Below, in pieces: positions 1-10,176 of a stretch of DNA of 64,000 nt. The DNA lies in assembly GCA_034521835.1 (NCBI GenBank), contig JAXHMA010000010.1, forward strand, positions 212,768 through 276,767. The letters run 5' to 3'. Each line of letters opens with the position of its first letter. The first letter of the stretch is position 1. A model generated the notes under the pieces. It was given only the letters and a program-made list of their open reading frames with translations. It was not told the origin of the DNA and searched no databases. The DNA is from JAMQKA01 sp034521835 (GTDB taxonomy: Bacteria; Bacteroidota; Rhodothermia; Balneolales; Balneolaceae). Made by a program: the position numbers and the translations under genes.

Positions 1-114
1 ATACTTTTTTTTGATCAGTATTTGGATATCGGCCAGGGTATCTGAGCCGTACTGCTCTTTATCTCGCTTGCCCAGCATATTAAGATTGGGCCCATTAAGA
101 ATAAAAAGCTTCAT
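1..114 (-). CDS. aroQ: 3-dehydroquinate dehydratase type II, N-terminal part (runs off window)
   Basis: The reverse strand reads MKLFILNGPNLNMLGKRDKE and onward, the N-terminus of type II dehydroquinases. The family motif INGPNLNxLGxRxxxxYG is clear, including the Asn and Arg that help position substrate. The enzyme dehydrates 3-dehydroquinate in the shikimate pathway in the cytoplasm. Only about 38 codons lie in the window; the rest continues beyond position 1. Its ATG overlaps the TGA stop of the upstream HIT gene in an ATGA arrangement (111-114), so the two are probably translationally coupled. The identification rests on a short but highly conserved stretch. Confidence 0.85.
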   Translation of the reverse strand, partial: MKLFILNGPNLNMLGKRDKEQYGSDTLADIQILIKKKY

Positions 115-511
115 AATTCTACCTCTGCACTTATTTTCTTGGCCAGTTCTTTCATTTCATTTTCCGTCACCTCCACATTGTGGCCCAACGCCATAACCTG
201 GCGCGTTTTATAGAGCGGAACCAGGTGAAGGTGCGCGTGTGGTACCTCCAGTCCCTGCACAATAATACCTGTGCGCAGCGGCTCAAGCGCCCGGTCGATA
301 GCCCCCGATACCTCTCGGGCCACATCCATCGTGCTGTGATACAGTTCATCAGGCAGATCAAAGAAGTAATCGATCTCCTGCTTGGGTACCACCAGGGTAT
401 GTCCGCGAGCTATTGGATTGATATCCAGAAAATACGATGTGATCATCTGTTTTCCGCAATTTTGTGGCAGGGGATTTCACCCTCAATAATCTTGGTAAAA
501 ATAGTAGCCAT
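111..511 (-). CDS. HIT family (histidine triad) hydrolase, one frameshift
   Basis: A histidine-triad protein of the Hint/PKCI type, which hydrolyses nucleoside phosphoramidates or related nucleotides. The triad H-A-H-L-H-L-V is present, about 40 residues from the C-terminus, with the usual NPxARGHTLVVPK segment before it. The longest clean frame starts at 446 (MITSYF), but the true N-terminus MATIFTKIIEGEIPCHKIAEN is encoded at 511-449 in another frame. A single missing base near 448-452 separates the two, giving about 133 residues, normal for the family. The stop overlaps the start of aroQ. The family call is firm; the substrate is unknown. Confidence 0.85.
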
Positions 512-602
512 AATTCTGCTGTTGCTCTCGTTTAGGTTATGGTTTGCCATATTATATCGTTTTACTAAATGATTTTCAGGAATTAGAGCGTGAAAAGCGG
601 GA

Positions 603-1572
603 TTAGTCCGCCAGCTTATAAAATAATCGAGATTCAGAACGTTCTTCTGCTATCTCTTCCGACTTCATGCCCCAGTCCAGGTAACCTATCACTTCTGGAA
701 AACACCAGGAAGGCATCTCCCCGCTTCATCGCCTTGGGAAACATCCGCTTGGACAGCTGTAACAGGGAATGAGGATGTTTTGCGATTATCTGCTTTAGTT
801 TCTGCATAACGCGACTCATGCTCTGCCAGATGATGCTCTATCACCTTCCCGAATATCATAAATAAAATTGCCATGGCCCGGAAGCAGGGAACCATTTTGG
901 GATTTAAGCCACTCCAGGGAATCTCGATACTGGAGCAGACTTTTGTTGCGCTGTTCAGTATCGGGATCAAAATTAATCAGAGCGTTGGTGGTGATATGCT
1001 CCAGCAACAGATCTCCGCCAAAAATCAGGCCGTTCTCCTCCACAAAAACAAGGTGACCAGCAGCATGGCCCGGCGTATGTTTTACCGTAAATTGCATGCG
1101 TCCGCTGGAGAGCGTATCGCCATCGGAAATCCAATGCGGGGTGATGGGCAACTGAAACTGCTGTAGCCAGTCAAGCTGTTCTACCATGCGCCGAATGGCA
1201 TTCTGTGGAACTGAGTGCCGATTAAATGATCAGCAAACAGCTCGCGATCGTTATTTCCTGAAAAATTGCACCGGCCCCTGGGTGACCGTAAACTGTTAGC
1301 ACCCGACTCTTCCGCAAGCAGCGCCGCCTGCCCAAAATGATCAGGATGCCCGTGCGGTTCAGCCATATTTCATCGAGATCTTCAATGTTTAATCCCTGCT
1401 GCTTCAATGCATGCTGTACTTTTTCATACGCCCGTTCCTCATGTTGACCGCAGTCCACCAGCACTACTTTTTCATCTTTCAGCAGGTAGCTGTACACAGC
1501 ACCAACAGCAAACGGAGTCTGAATTTTATATCGGAAAACAACCTCACCGATGTATGACTCATGTTCTTTCAA
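603..1572 (-). CDS. Metallo-beta-lactamase fold hydrolase, multiple frameshifts
   Basis: An MBL-fold hydrolase of about 320 residues spread over several frames. The N-terminus (MKEHESYIGEVVFRYKI) and strand VVLVDCGQHEE start the fold. The metal motif HGHPDHFGQ lies near 1335-1360, then HTPGHAAGHLVF (second His), GLIFGGDLLLEH (bridging Asp) and LLPGHG (last His). The C-terminus ends GMKSEEIAEERSES...KLAD at a TAA at 603. Such proteins include glyoxalase II-like thioesterases and quorum-lactonase relatives; the substrate cannot be told from sequence. At least three frameshifts interrupt it, probably sequence errors because every catalytic motif is intact. It is transcribed divergently from the methyltransferase that starts at 1743. 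Confidence 0.78.
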
Positions 1573-1742
1573 CGTTCAATATTTGGTTACATTTGCAAAA
1601 GTGCTTCTAAAAGTAGGCAATGATTTCGGTCCCTGCCTGATATCGTCATTTCCACCAGTTTCAGTGGAACTGTTTCCCTGGCTGCTGATTTTAAATCGAG
1701 TGTTCGTTATACTGCTGTTAACCTCCAATCAACAGACTCGTC

Positions 1743-2779
1743 ATGACTTCTAAAACGCTGGACGACGACAACCGGACCGATCACAAAATAGGTTATTTCG
1801 AACAGTTGCCAACCCACGTTCGCGATTTGCGAAATACCCCGCCCGAATGTTTTTGAAGATGTAAGCTACACCGACTGGTCATCGCTTCAGCTGGAAAGAG
1901 AGTGAATCGCCCATACAAAGTGGACAACTGGGCAGCCGGCAAGAGAACAGTGGGAGAATGAGTATGACCAGCAGATGCCGGTTAAGAGGGGCTGGGAGTA
2001 TTTTAACCGTTCCTTTCACCCAGCTATTTATCAAAGATGTGCCGCAGCAGAAGAAAGAGGCGCGGTCCGATGTCTGGAAATCGCTCCTAAGCCTTGATAT
2101 TCACGGTGGCAAAGAAGCGCTCGAAGAACTGGTACAGCTGCTTGTCTGGAACAAAGTACACCGCGTAGAAGATGCCATCTGGGATCCGCGCGGCAAGCGT
2201 GCCTCTTCCAGGATTTGGATGTCAGAAAACCGAACGTCCTGTTCCTTGGAGCGGCTGACGGCTACGAGGCGATGCAGTTGCTGGCACAGTATTCCGGCGG
2301 ACATGCAGTGCTGGTTGATTATGATGAATTTTGCAAGACCGATCGCTTCGGCAAGTTTCCCGAACACTATCCTTTTCTTCGGGAAAAATCCGGCTACGGG
2401 AAGCCCCAAGGTGTGGTACAAAGAGGATATGAATATCAATTTTGTGGTGGAGGATATCCGCAACCTGACATACGGCAAAGAGTTCGATATTGTGGTAAGC
2501 ATCGGTCTGATTGAGCACTTTCCCGACGAGTACAAGCACGAAGCGTTTGCAATGCATCGCCGATTCCTGAAACCGGGCGGATATGCCATTTTAACGACTC
2601 CACGTAACCAGTTGCGGAGCCGCGCTTTTTACACTGTCATGAGCGATTACATGAACTATGGTTACCGGGAGCTGATGGATATCTACCAAATGGGGCTATA
2701 TGCATGGGAAAACGGATTCAAGATTCTGCGCGCCGGCTACATCAAAGCCCATAACGGTCTGATTTGTAAAGTTCGCTGA
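1743..2779 (+). CDS. SAM-dependent methyltransferase, class I fold, frameshifted
   Basis: A class I S-adenosylmethionine methyltransferase of about 345 residues. The likely start is MTSKTLDDDNRTDHKIGYFE at 1743. Motif I VLFLGAADGYEAMQLL (2240-2290) binds SAM, then VVSIGLIEHFPDEYKHEAF and RRFLKPGGYAILTTPR (2490-2605) are the post-I and motif III elements of ubiE/COQ5-like enzymes. Frames change near 1850, 2210 and 2420, so only pieces are contiguous. The first ~110 residues resemble no domain I recognise. It is a single gene, followed by a candidate terminator at 2924-2949. Methyl acceptor unknown. Confidence 0.75.
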
Positions 2780-2923
2780 ATCCTGCATCAAAGTTTTATT
2801 GAGCGCTGTAAAAGGAAAAGCAGGTAAAAACAAACAGACCCGGCTTCCACCAGGCCTGCTTAATCGTTAAATAATGCATGATTGAACGGAATGGGTCCGC
2901 ACACCATACGATAGGATAGTAGA

Positions 2924-2949
2924 CCCTGAAGATTGTCAGGGTTTCTTTT
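2924..2949 (+). terminator. Candidate rho-independent terminator
   Basis: CCCTGA (2924-2929) pairs with TCAGGG (2936-2941) around a 6-nt loop and is followed by TTTCTTTT. The T-rich tract points to + strand transcription, so it would end the methyltransferase transcript 145 nt after its stop. It overlaps the stop codon of the converging lipoprotein gene. Confidence 0.55.
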
Positions 2950-3976
2950 AATCGGGCACGCTGAATGTTTTTAGCATGCCCTTTTCAGCGGGATCAGGAA
3001 CTTCGGCAATCCAGGCGTATTCTCCTGGTTCAAGATCTACTTCCAGGTAAGCCGTACTGCCGCCCACCATCTGCATGCTGCCGCCCAAAAATGTAGCGCC
3101 AGCAGGAGCTTCCACAAGTAATCCCTCTTCTTTGGTCCAGTCCATCCAGGTGGCAACCTCATCCAGCAGCCCCTGGTCATAATTCTCTTCCAGACGTACC
3201 AGATGGGCATTATGTCCAAGCAGGTGCGCATAAGCAGTCTGATCTCCAAAATTTATAGCTACCGTTTGCTCACCCTCTTCTATCTTATCCGGTACATCCA
3301 GGCCAGACTGCGCAATCATTATCTCCATGGTTGAACCTGGTTCTTCTTCTCCTGATGACTCTTCTTTGACGGTGAAGAGCTCCAGCATACCGTTGTAAGT
3401 GTGGAATTCCTGGTTCTCATCTTTTACGTAGCATTCTGCGATGTATGTGCCCGGCTGCAGGTTCACAGTAGTTTGAGATGTCTGATCTGTAGATGTAAAT
3501 CCCGGTCCACCCATAGGCACAGTTCCGGGATCCAGATACCATGGCGCCGTCTGAGAGATGGCTCCAATCAGGTTGTTCACAAATTGCTGATAGGTAATTT
3601 CCCCGGATATATAGGGATTAAATTCTTCCTGGAAAGGGACCGTTACCGTTTCATACAAGTGGTCTCGCAATGGTTGGCCGGCCGCCTGGGCAGCGTCTAT
3701 CGCCTCTTGAGGCATCTTTATTATATTAAAGAAATGTAGACTATGCGTCTCATTTACAAAACGGAAGGTGGTCCACCCGTAAGCCAACTCCTTTTTGCTC
3801 ATCTCATAAATATGTTTATTCAGCTCATGATCATGATCGGCCTTTATCTCTACAACTTCTCTTTCAGATGACACCGGATCGTGCAGATCTGTGCATGATC
3901 CAGCTAAGAATATGAGCGGTACAATTAACAGTCCAGCAATTTTCTGCAGGGGATTTTTCATGTTATTCGATTCCAT
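2948..3976 (-). CDS. Hypothetical lipoprotein with two similar C-terminal beta modules
   Basis: An exported lipoprotein of unknown function, 342 residues from the chosen start. I choose ATG at 3976 because GGAG lies five bases upstream; the longer frame to 4018 lacks such a site. The signal peptide MKNPLQKIAGLLIVPLIFLAG ends in lipobox LAGSC. After an acidic, His-containing stretch (KADHDHELNKH) comes an alpha-helical region. Two comparable beta elements follow: LQPGTYIAECYVKD...MLELFTV and LEPGEYAWIAEVPD...MLKTFSV, suggesting a duplicated cupredoxin- or Ig-like module. An acidic linker EESSGEEEPGS separates them. I do not recognise a family. It is monocistronic, convergent with the methyltransferase. 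Intact, unlike many neighbours. Confidence 0.7.
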   Translation of the reverse strand: MESNNMKNPLQKIAGLLIVPLIFLAGSCTDLHDPVSSEREVVEIKADHDHELNKHIYEMSKKELAYGWTTFRFVNETHSLHFFNIIKMPQEAIDAAQAAGQPLRDHLYETVTVPFQEEFNPYISGEITYQQFVNNLIGAISQTAPWYLDPGTVPMGGPGFTSTDQTSQTTVNLQPGTYIAECYVKDENQEFHTYNGMLELFTVKEESSGEEEPGSTMEIMIAQSGLDVPDKIEEGEQTVAINFGDQTAYAHLLGHNAHLVRLEENYDQGLLDEVATWMDWTKEEGLLVEAPAGATFLGGSMQMVGGSTAYLEVDLEPGEYAWIAEVPDPAEKGMLKTFSVPD

Positions 3977-4018
3977 ATCTACTCCGTTTTTTGGGTGATG
4001 AATGTAAGTCATTCCCAT

Positions 4019-4664
4019 TATAAGGAGGGCCCCTTTTTGCCTCCGTTTTTCCTCTTAGAGTATTTCTAAGAGCTTATTTTTCATCAATTTATTCTATTAA
4101 ATTTAGAATACTCGTATCTGCCGATCTGCAAAAAGAAGAGGAAGACGATGACCACGCTTTTTTGAGCGGCCCCAAAAGATTGGCTGTATTTGTTAACCTC
4201 GTTCTTGCCAGAGCACGGGAATACTTCATCCTTTTAAGTGGTATTCAGCCCTGAATGTGATCTCCAGAACTTCAGTACGATTTCGATAAGACCATTTCGG
4301 AAATAACCCTGCAGCTTCATCTTGAAATTGGATATACAAGAGTCAAAAATGAAGCATATAAATGTTTTAAAATGACTCGCAGCTCTCTGCCTGTAATTTC
4401 CAGCGGATGTTATCGGCTCTGAATCTTTTTTCAAATGTGGAGTAAGAGTACGTAAAAATCGCCCCTGCAATACAAACAACCAAACCCGGAAAAGAAACGA
4501 CAGGCTCAACTCTCCCAGCAAGATCGAAGCCTATAGGCTGTAGTATATGCAAGGCCTGAGTCATTTTTGAAAAGCGAATGGGAAAGGATACCCTGCAAGG
4601 CCGGAATATTTTCAGCAGACTGCCAGCGCAAAAGAGTCGATTTCTGGCAAGAATAATAAGCAGG
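4019..4664. other. 646-bp stretch without a recognisable gene
   Basis: No convincing gene. A perfect 8-bp hairpin CTCTTAGA/TCTAAGAG lies at 4052-4072 and is followed on the + strand by CTTATTTTTC; it sits in the leader of the 3976 lipoprotein gene. An open + strand stretch of about 50 codons (about 4085-4251) ends in LARAREYFILLSGIQP but has no good start. Two overlapping minus-strand frames (4234-4521, 4367-4729) show no family signature. Confidence 0.4.
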
Positions 4665-5124
4665 CTAATTTTTATTGAGCTTGTCGTGGGGGCGTTGAAG
4701 GTCGTCTGGGAGATCTTCTTCGGTTTCACGCAGTTTTTCCAGGTAGCCGGCTCGTCTCTTCACACCGCTCTTTATTCCATAATAGGCACCGAGATACACC
4801 GCAAAAATATTGGTAAGGGTAAACACCATATGTGCTTCAGCAAGGGCTGTCTCTTTGGTGTAGATCCACACCAGGGTGGGAAGTACGAGCAGCGTTGCCA
4901 TCAGATAGCTGATCCAGGAGGGGTGCTTGAGCTTTTTGGTATACCGGCGATTCATACCGTAGCTCATGTTCACAAATACAGAGTCCAAATCCAAACAGGG
5001 CGACATAGCCTATCCATCCGGGTCTGTTTACATAGATCAGAAGACCGTTCGTAAAAATGATAAACAACAGACCAAAAACCACGGATCCTGAAACGTAGGC
5101 GAATGTTCGTTGCCAGCTTTCCAT
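4665..5124 (-). CDS. Small multi-pass membrane protein, one frameshift
   Basis: An inner-membrane protein of about 150 residues of unknown function. It begins MESWQRTFAYVSGSVVFGLL and has four hydrophobic segments: FGLLFIIFTNGLLIYV, GYVALFGFGLCI, ISYLMATLLVLPTLVWIY and MVFTLTNIFAVYLGAYYGI. A short polar tail follows (RRAGYLEKLRETEEDLPDD). The frame changes near 4985; joining the 4837-5124 and 4665-5006 frames gives a continuous topology. Upstream and downstream genes run in the same direction, but 80-bp gaps leave the operon uncertain. I do not recognise a named family. Confidence 0.6.
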
Positions 5125-5207
5125 AAAATTAAATTAGCTATCAGTTGATTAGGATGTATCCTCAAAATAATAAACAGGAAGGGAAAACGATGACTCTTTT
5201 TTACTGA

Positions 5208-6584
5208 TCAGTTGCTCTTATATTTTAGAAAAACTATTTCTCTATTTATTGGCCAGCCAGGCTTCAGGATTGAGATTTTGGTTGCCTCTCGCACCATAAA
5301 AAAGACTGACTCTCCCCGTGCTGAGTTTTGATCTCCCGAAAGGCCGATGGCATCACCCGCTTCGAGTATAGCATTTTTACGTACCATCACTTCGCTTAAA
5401 TTGCCATAAGCAGTAATATATTTGCCGTGCTTTACGATGACCACATCTCCATAATTGGGCAAGGGCTGTACAGCTACTACGTAGCCGGCGTGAACCACCC
5501 GAACCACATCTTTAGGCTTGGTGACAATCTCTACCCCCAGGTTCTCCGTTACCGTACCGTAGACCGGGTGACGGCGACGACCGAAATGCTCTGAAATAGT
5601 ACTGCTTTCCACCGGCCATCGCAGCTGTCCTTTCTGCTTGGCAAAAGACTGCTCCAGGTTATTGAGCCGTTCTTCATTGATATAATCTTCGCGCTCAATC
5701 GGTTCAGAATACTTGGCCACCTCTTTGGCCCGTTCCGCATCGTTCTCGATAGACTTAGCCGCCGCCAGCTTCCTTTTTCGTTCGGCCTCTAATTTTTCAA
5801 TCCGTTCTTCCATCGCTTTACGGACCCGCTCCTCCTCCATGATCAACGACGTAAGCGTTTCATCCAACTTCTGTTTCTGGTCTCGTATTTCGGCCAGCCG
5901 ATTTTGAATCTGCTCGCGGTTGCTGCGCAGCTTCTTTACGTTGGATTCCTGCTGTTCTTTCTTGGCAGCCAGTTCTCTTTTTTCAGCTCGAATCTCTGCC
6001 AGCACGGATTTATTCTTTTCACGTGCCTCCTGCAGCTGCTTGCGCGATTGCTCCAGATTAGCGGTGGTCTGCTTTATTTGCTGTGCCTGCTCCTGGCGAT
6101 GCTCCTCAAACTTGTTGAGATAAAACGCGCGCACCAGCATCTGGTTTACCGATTCCGACGACATGATCAACGCGAGGCGGGAGGTGCGACCATGCTTGTA
6201 TACATAGGAAAGCGTTTCCTTATAGTTTTCTATCAGCTTGTTCAGCTTCTCTTTGTTCTGTTCAATCTCATTTCCCGTAATAGAAATCTCTTCCCGAATG
6301 TGAGACAGCTCGGTTTCCAGCTTTGAAATTTTTTGATCCTGCAGGGCGATCAGGCGCTGCAGGTCTTCATACTTGGAATAGAGCTCATCATATTTTTCCT
6401 CAGCCTGCACCACACGATTTTCAAACTCATCAATACGGGCGTTGATCTCCTGGATTTCAGCCCGGGTAGCTTCCTGCTTTTTAATCAACTGCTGACGTTG
6501 CTCCTTATACTGCTCGACCTGGCTGAATCCCCTGAACGGGATGCTCAGCAAAAAAAGAAACAATATGAGAATAGTGCGTTTCAT
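5208..6584 (-). CDS. EnvC-like murein hydrolase activator (coiled coil plus degenerate LytM/M23 domain)
   Basis: A periplasmic EnvC-type protein of 458 residues. It has a signal peptide (MKRTILILFLFLLSIPFRGFS), a very long coiled coil (about residues 20-320, rich in E, K, Q, R), then a C-terminal LytM domain starting at GQLRWPVESSTISEHFGRRR. In active M23 peptidases the next segment carries HxxxD and HxH zinc ligands. Here it reads ENLGVEIVTKP and later VFFMVREA, so the ligands are missing. As in E. coli EnvC, this fits an activator of amidases rather than an active peptidase. The ATG overlaps the TGA of the DUF4292 gene (6581-6584). Same operon as TPR and DUF4292 genes. Confidence 0.85.
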   Translation of the reverse strand: MKRTILILFLFLLSIPFRGFSQVEQYKEQRQQLIKKQEATRAEIQEINARIDEFENRVVQAEEKYDELYSKYEDLQRLIALQDQKISKLETELSHIREEISITGNEIEQNKEKLNKLIENYKETLSYVYKHGRTSRLALIMSSESVNQMLVRAFYLNKFEEHRQEQAQQIKQTTANLEQSRKQLQEAREKNKSVLAEIRAEKRELAAKKEQQESNVKKLRSNREQIQNRLAEIRDQKQKLDETLTSLIMEEERVRKAMEERIEKLEAERKRKLAAAKSIENDAERAKEVAKYSEPIEREDYINEERLNNLEQSFAKQKGQLRWPVESSTISEHFGRRRHPVYGTVTENLGVEIVTKPKDVVRVVHAGYVVAVQPLPNYGDVVIVKHGKYITAYGNLSEVMVRKNAILEAGDAIGLSGDQNSARGESVFFMVREATKISILKPGWPINREIVFLKYKSN

Positions 6585-7363
6585 TGGGTTACAAATTTTA
6601 CATCATTTGGAAGATCAATTTCAAGATCCAGGTTGCCGGGATTTACCTCCAGCGACTGGATCAACAGCGCCACCTTTGATTGTGCATCAGCACTGAAGAT
6701 AGTAACTCTTCGCGGAAGATTGAATCCCCCGATAGAACCGTAGGCCTCATAAATTATGCGTGAATAGGGCAGTCCTGTACTTCGGGGCTGATCCACTCGT
6801 CGCACGTTAAAGCCATTTTTGTCCACAAACACCTCCGCGCCGGTCTCCAGCAACAGCAGGTAGCGGTCTTGTGATTCATACACATTTTTTACTCGGTCAG
6901 CCTGGGGAACAAAATTCATCATTTTCAAAATATTAACCGAGGCCAAGTGCTGAACGCTGGTCATTTGATCATCGCGCACCGATATTCTGTGGGCTATTTT
7001 ATCTACCTTATTGTAGACCAGCAGGGAATCGCCCTCTGATAGAATCTGCCCCCCTTCAATGCCGAGAGTATTTTTAATAGTCACCAGGCTTTTCTGCCGA
7101 TTACCCGAAAAATAGACCGTGACCCGCTCCGTGTTACCTGGTTCGCTAACAATCGCCTTGCCCTTGCCCTCAATGGTTTTCAGCGATAAGCTGTAGTCCG
7201 GAATAGCAGAGAGAATAGAGTCCGCACTGATTGAGGCGCGCCTGAACTCCTGGTCTTCATCCACCGTGGCGATACGCGGCGAGGAACAGGCCGCAGCAAG
7301 CACGGAGATCAGAGAGTAAAAAATAGAATTCGGGTATGCACAACGGTATGCTTTATTGTACAA
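6581..7363 (-). CDS. DUF4292-like outer-membrane lipoprotein
   Basis: A 260-residue lipoprotein; the N-terminal hydrophobic stretch IFYSLISVLAAACSS carries lipobox AAAC. The body (SLKTIEGKGKAIVSEPGN..., VTVYFSGNRQKSLVTIKNTLGIEGGQ, LVYNKVDKIAHR) matches the pattern of DUF4292 proteins, which in this phylum sit between a TPR protein and an EnvC/M23 protein exactly as here. The fold is probably LolA/LolB-like, by inference. The only in-frame start at the right place is TTG at 7363, three bases after the TPR gene stop; this suggests tight coupling. No frameshift seen. Function unproven; an envelope-assembly role is inferred from context. Confidence 0.72.
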   Translation of the reverse strand: MYNKAYRCAYPNSIFYSLISVLAAACSSPRIATVDEDQEFRRASISADSILSAIPDYSLSLKTIEGKGKAIVSEPGNTERVTVYFSGNRQKSLVTIKNTLGIEGGQILSEGDSLLVYNKVDKIAHRISVRDDQMTSVQHLASVNILKMMNFVPQADRVKNVYESQDRYLLLLETGAEVFVDKNGFNVRRVDQPRSTGLPYSRIIYEAYGSIGGFNLPRRVTIFSADAQSKVALLIQSLEVNPGNLDLEIDLPNDVKFVTQ

Positions 7364-7365
7364 TT

Positions 7366-9050
7366 TTATCTTTCAGATGAGAACGGGAGCTGTCTTTTTC
7401 GAAGCGCTTTCTTCCACCATTCTTTGGCACTGTCGAGGTTGCCCAGCTCCTGCATCACATCGCCCATATGCTCCAGCACTTCTGCACTCGCGCTGCCGGT
7501 GTCGATGGAGGCCTTAATATATTTTTGGGCCTTTTCGTATTCCCCTTTTATAATACACCCATCCCACCGTATCGAGGTAGGAGGGATTATCGGGAACCTG
7601 TTCAATCGCTTTGAGTGCCATCTTCTCTGCTTTTTCAAGTTGTTCATCACGCTCGGAAAGATAGTATGCATAGTTATTAAGCACATTGTGATTCTGCGGG
7701 TCCAGCGAAGGGCCTGCTCGTAGGATTTTTTTGCATCCTCCCATTGGTCCAGGGCCGAATAGGCATCGCCCATTGAGCCAAAGATAGCCGACTTGAACGG
7801 TTTGCGCGAGGGCGTCTGGGAGGCTTTTTCGAACCAGTTTAAGGACTCCTGCTGCCGGCCTGTTGCCAGGTAAGCGTTGCCGATAAAGTAGAGTATAAAA
7901 GGATCCTGGAAGATATTCATCCGCTTTTTTACCCGCTTCGATAACCTCGGTATATCTACCCTCGGCCAGTAAAAGCTGCATGCGCTGCCGCCAGGCCATG
8001 TCGTTGCGCGGGGCCAGCTCGTTCGTTTTGGCCAGGGCTTTCAACGCTTCAGTGTTGTTATTTTCATTCAGGTAATAATCTGCAGCAAGAGCATATGCAG
8101 GGCCATATTCCGGAGCCGTTTCCGTAAATTTCGTGAGCATATTTTCCAGCGCCAGTTTTAAGTGTTTGTTATTGGGCTCCTGCTGGTAGCGCGAAAACAG
8201 GTACTGGGTGACATCCAGCTTTGCCTCTTTGTTGACGATGGGATCGGACACTACATTTCCCAGCAGTGTACCCACGCTGTCCCATTGGGCTTCCTCCACA
8301 TAGATATCGGCCAGCATCACCAGTGTTTTGGGGTTGCGCTGGTTTTTGTCAAGTGCCTCCCGCAGCATCTGTTTGGCATCATCGGTTTGGTCTACCTCAA
8401 GATAATAATTGCTGAGCATATGCAGCGTAGAAAGATTATCGGGATCCAGCCCGCGTATTTTCTTCAGCTGCACGATGGCCGAATCCCGCATATCCAGGTC
8501 GTTGAAATTTTTGCAGTTTCTGCAGGTATATACCGATATCCGGCCCAGTCTTGTTGAGCAGTTGAGTGTATATTTTATTTGATTCCAGGTACTGCTCATG
8601 CTGGGAATAGACATTCGCCAGCTCTGACATCACATCAGTGGCATTGGGATGATACTTTAACGCCAGTTTCAGCTGATCGATGGTGGCTTGATTTCGCCCG
8701 GCCCGGCGGTAAATGTTCGCCAGCTGCAGGTGATACCATTTGTTTTGCGGTTCCAGCTCGGCTGCTTTCTTGCCGTAATACGCCGCATTTGAAAGGTCAT
8801 CAATCGCCAGGTAAGCATCAGCCAGGGCATAGTTAACGCCCGCATGTTTGGGCAAATCCATATAAGCAGTGGAAAGATGATCGAGTGCGCGCTCGTAATT
8901 TTCGTTCTCAAACTCTTCTAGCCCCTTGATATATGCTGCATGGGCCTTCCCCTCACTATTAGCTGAAGAACTGGTGCTATCTTGTGCCTGCAGAGCCAAG
9001 GGTAAAACGAGACAAAGCACAAGTAACAGGGATGATTTTTTTCGAAACAT
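7366..9050 (-). CDS. Secreted TPR-repeat protein, several frameshifts
   Basis: A tetratricopeptide-repeat protein of about 560 residues with a signal peptide (MFRKKSSLLLVLCLVLPLALQAQ). Repeats run the whole length, for example HAGVNYALADAYLAIDDLSN, KWYHLQLANIYRRAGRNQAT, NNVLNNYAYYLSERDEQLEK and VLEHMGDVMQELGNLDSAKE. Three reading frames are needed (8436-9050, 7514-8614, 7366-7920), with changes near 8530, 7920, 7725 and 7555. In related phyla this gene heads a TPR-DUF4292-EnvC operon and is thought to scaffold envelope proteins. The repeat family is certain; the specific partner is unknown. Confidence 0.8.
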
Positions 9051-9220
9051 AAACGTAAATCAAATTATTGCTACAAAAACAGGTAATACAACGGAATTGT
9101 GAGACTAATAGTACAACTTACAGCGATGGAAATCTAGCTGCTGCTGTCGATATCTCTTGCCACTCTCTCAGAAGAAAATATTGTAGGATTTATCTCCCCG
9201 AAACATGACTTCCTCCGCGT

Positions 9221-9964
9221 TCAGGATATCGCCTTTCTCCAGGTGTTCAGCTTATCAAATGCGTGCATCATGCGGGCCCCGTACCAGCTAAACCATTCGC
9301 CCTCTACGGTAAGAACCCGCGTATCCGGAAGATGTTCTTTAACCTCATCCACATGCTTTTCTTTAAAGGGAAACGGCTCACTGCTGAGCAGTACCAGCTG
9401 CGGCTTTCGTTGCTTGATGCTATCAAGTTTTATTTTAGGATAGCGCTGCTTCTCCTCAAATACATTTTCCAGGTTCCAGTGACTCATTACGTCATGGATA
9501 TAGGTATCAGATCCCACCGTCATCCAGGGATCGCGCCAGATCAGATAGGCCGTTCGAATGGATGGTTCTTCCGGTCGCTGTTTCAGCAGCCGGGTCACTC
9601 CTGAGGTTAAATCTTTCGCTTTCTCGTCCCTGTCGAAAATCTTTCCGAGCCGGTGAATCGCGATCAGGGCGTCTTCGATGGTGGCGATCTGGGTCAGATG
9701 CACATGAAAATGATGTTCGAGCTTCTCAATATCTTCCTTGCGATTCTCCTCTTTGTTGGCCAGGATGAAATCAGGGTTCACCTCACAGATGGTATTAAAC
9801 CGCGGATTTTTGGTCCCGCCGATGATCGGAATATCCTCGACATCGGGCTCCGGATGAATGCAGAAACGAGTACGCCCTGCCAAACGATCTTTGAGTCCAA
9901 AGTAAAACAGCAGCTCCGTAAGGCTAGGAACAAGGCTGATGATGCGATTATAGGTATCGGCCAT
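9221..9964 (-). CDS. Helical-backbone metal receptor / BtuF-like binding protein without signal peptide
   Basis: A 247-residue protein of the BtuF/FepB-type periplasmic-binding fold: RIISLVPSLTELLFYFGLKD at the N-terminus, VEDIPIIGGTKNPRF, VNPDFILANKEENRKEDIEK, then a long helix and a second lobe with VGSDTYIHDVMSHWNLENVF and PQLVLLSSEPFPFKEKH. Such domains bind cobalamin or iron chelates for ABC import. I see no signal peptide or lipobox before the fold, and no ABC transporter genes nearby, so the protein as read would stay in the cytoplasm. No frameshift seen. Ligand unknown. Confidence 0.72.
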   Translation of the reverse strand: MADTYNRIISLVPSLTELLFYFGLKDRLAGRTRFCIHPEPDVEDIPIIGGTKNPRFNTICEVNPDFILANKEENRKEDIEKLEHHFHVHLTQIATIEDALIAIHRLGKIFDRDEKAKDLTSGVTRLLKQRPEEPSIRTAYLIWRDPWMTVGSDTYIHDVMSHWNLENVFEEKQRYPKIKLDSIKQRKPQLVLLSSEPFPFKEKHVDEVKEHLPDTRVLTVEGEWFSWYGARMMHAFDKLNTWRKAIS

Positions 9965-10176
9965 AATGTATTTCTGGTTCGATTGTTTAACGTCTTCTCA
10001 TCCCGAACATAAACAAGGGTCTCGCAAGTATTGTGTAGCGTATATTTTTGACGTCAGATCAACCACATAACTCTTTTGGTGTTTCTGAGTAAAATAGTTC
10101 AAGACCGATTTCGGATAGAAAATTTTCAGATCCTTTTTAATCATAAAACATTAATCGATATTTAGAATACTTGCTC

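Noticed and set aside
180..572. 130-residue + strand frame
   Set aside because: It is the antisense shadow of the HIT gene, which has its catalytic motif and conserved N-terminus on the other strand.
5208..6584. Active M23 metallopeptidase
   Set aside because: The zinc-ligand positions read ENLGVE and FFMVRE, so the domain is probably a non-catalytic activator of EnvC type.
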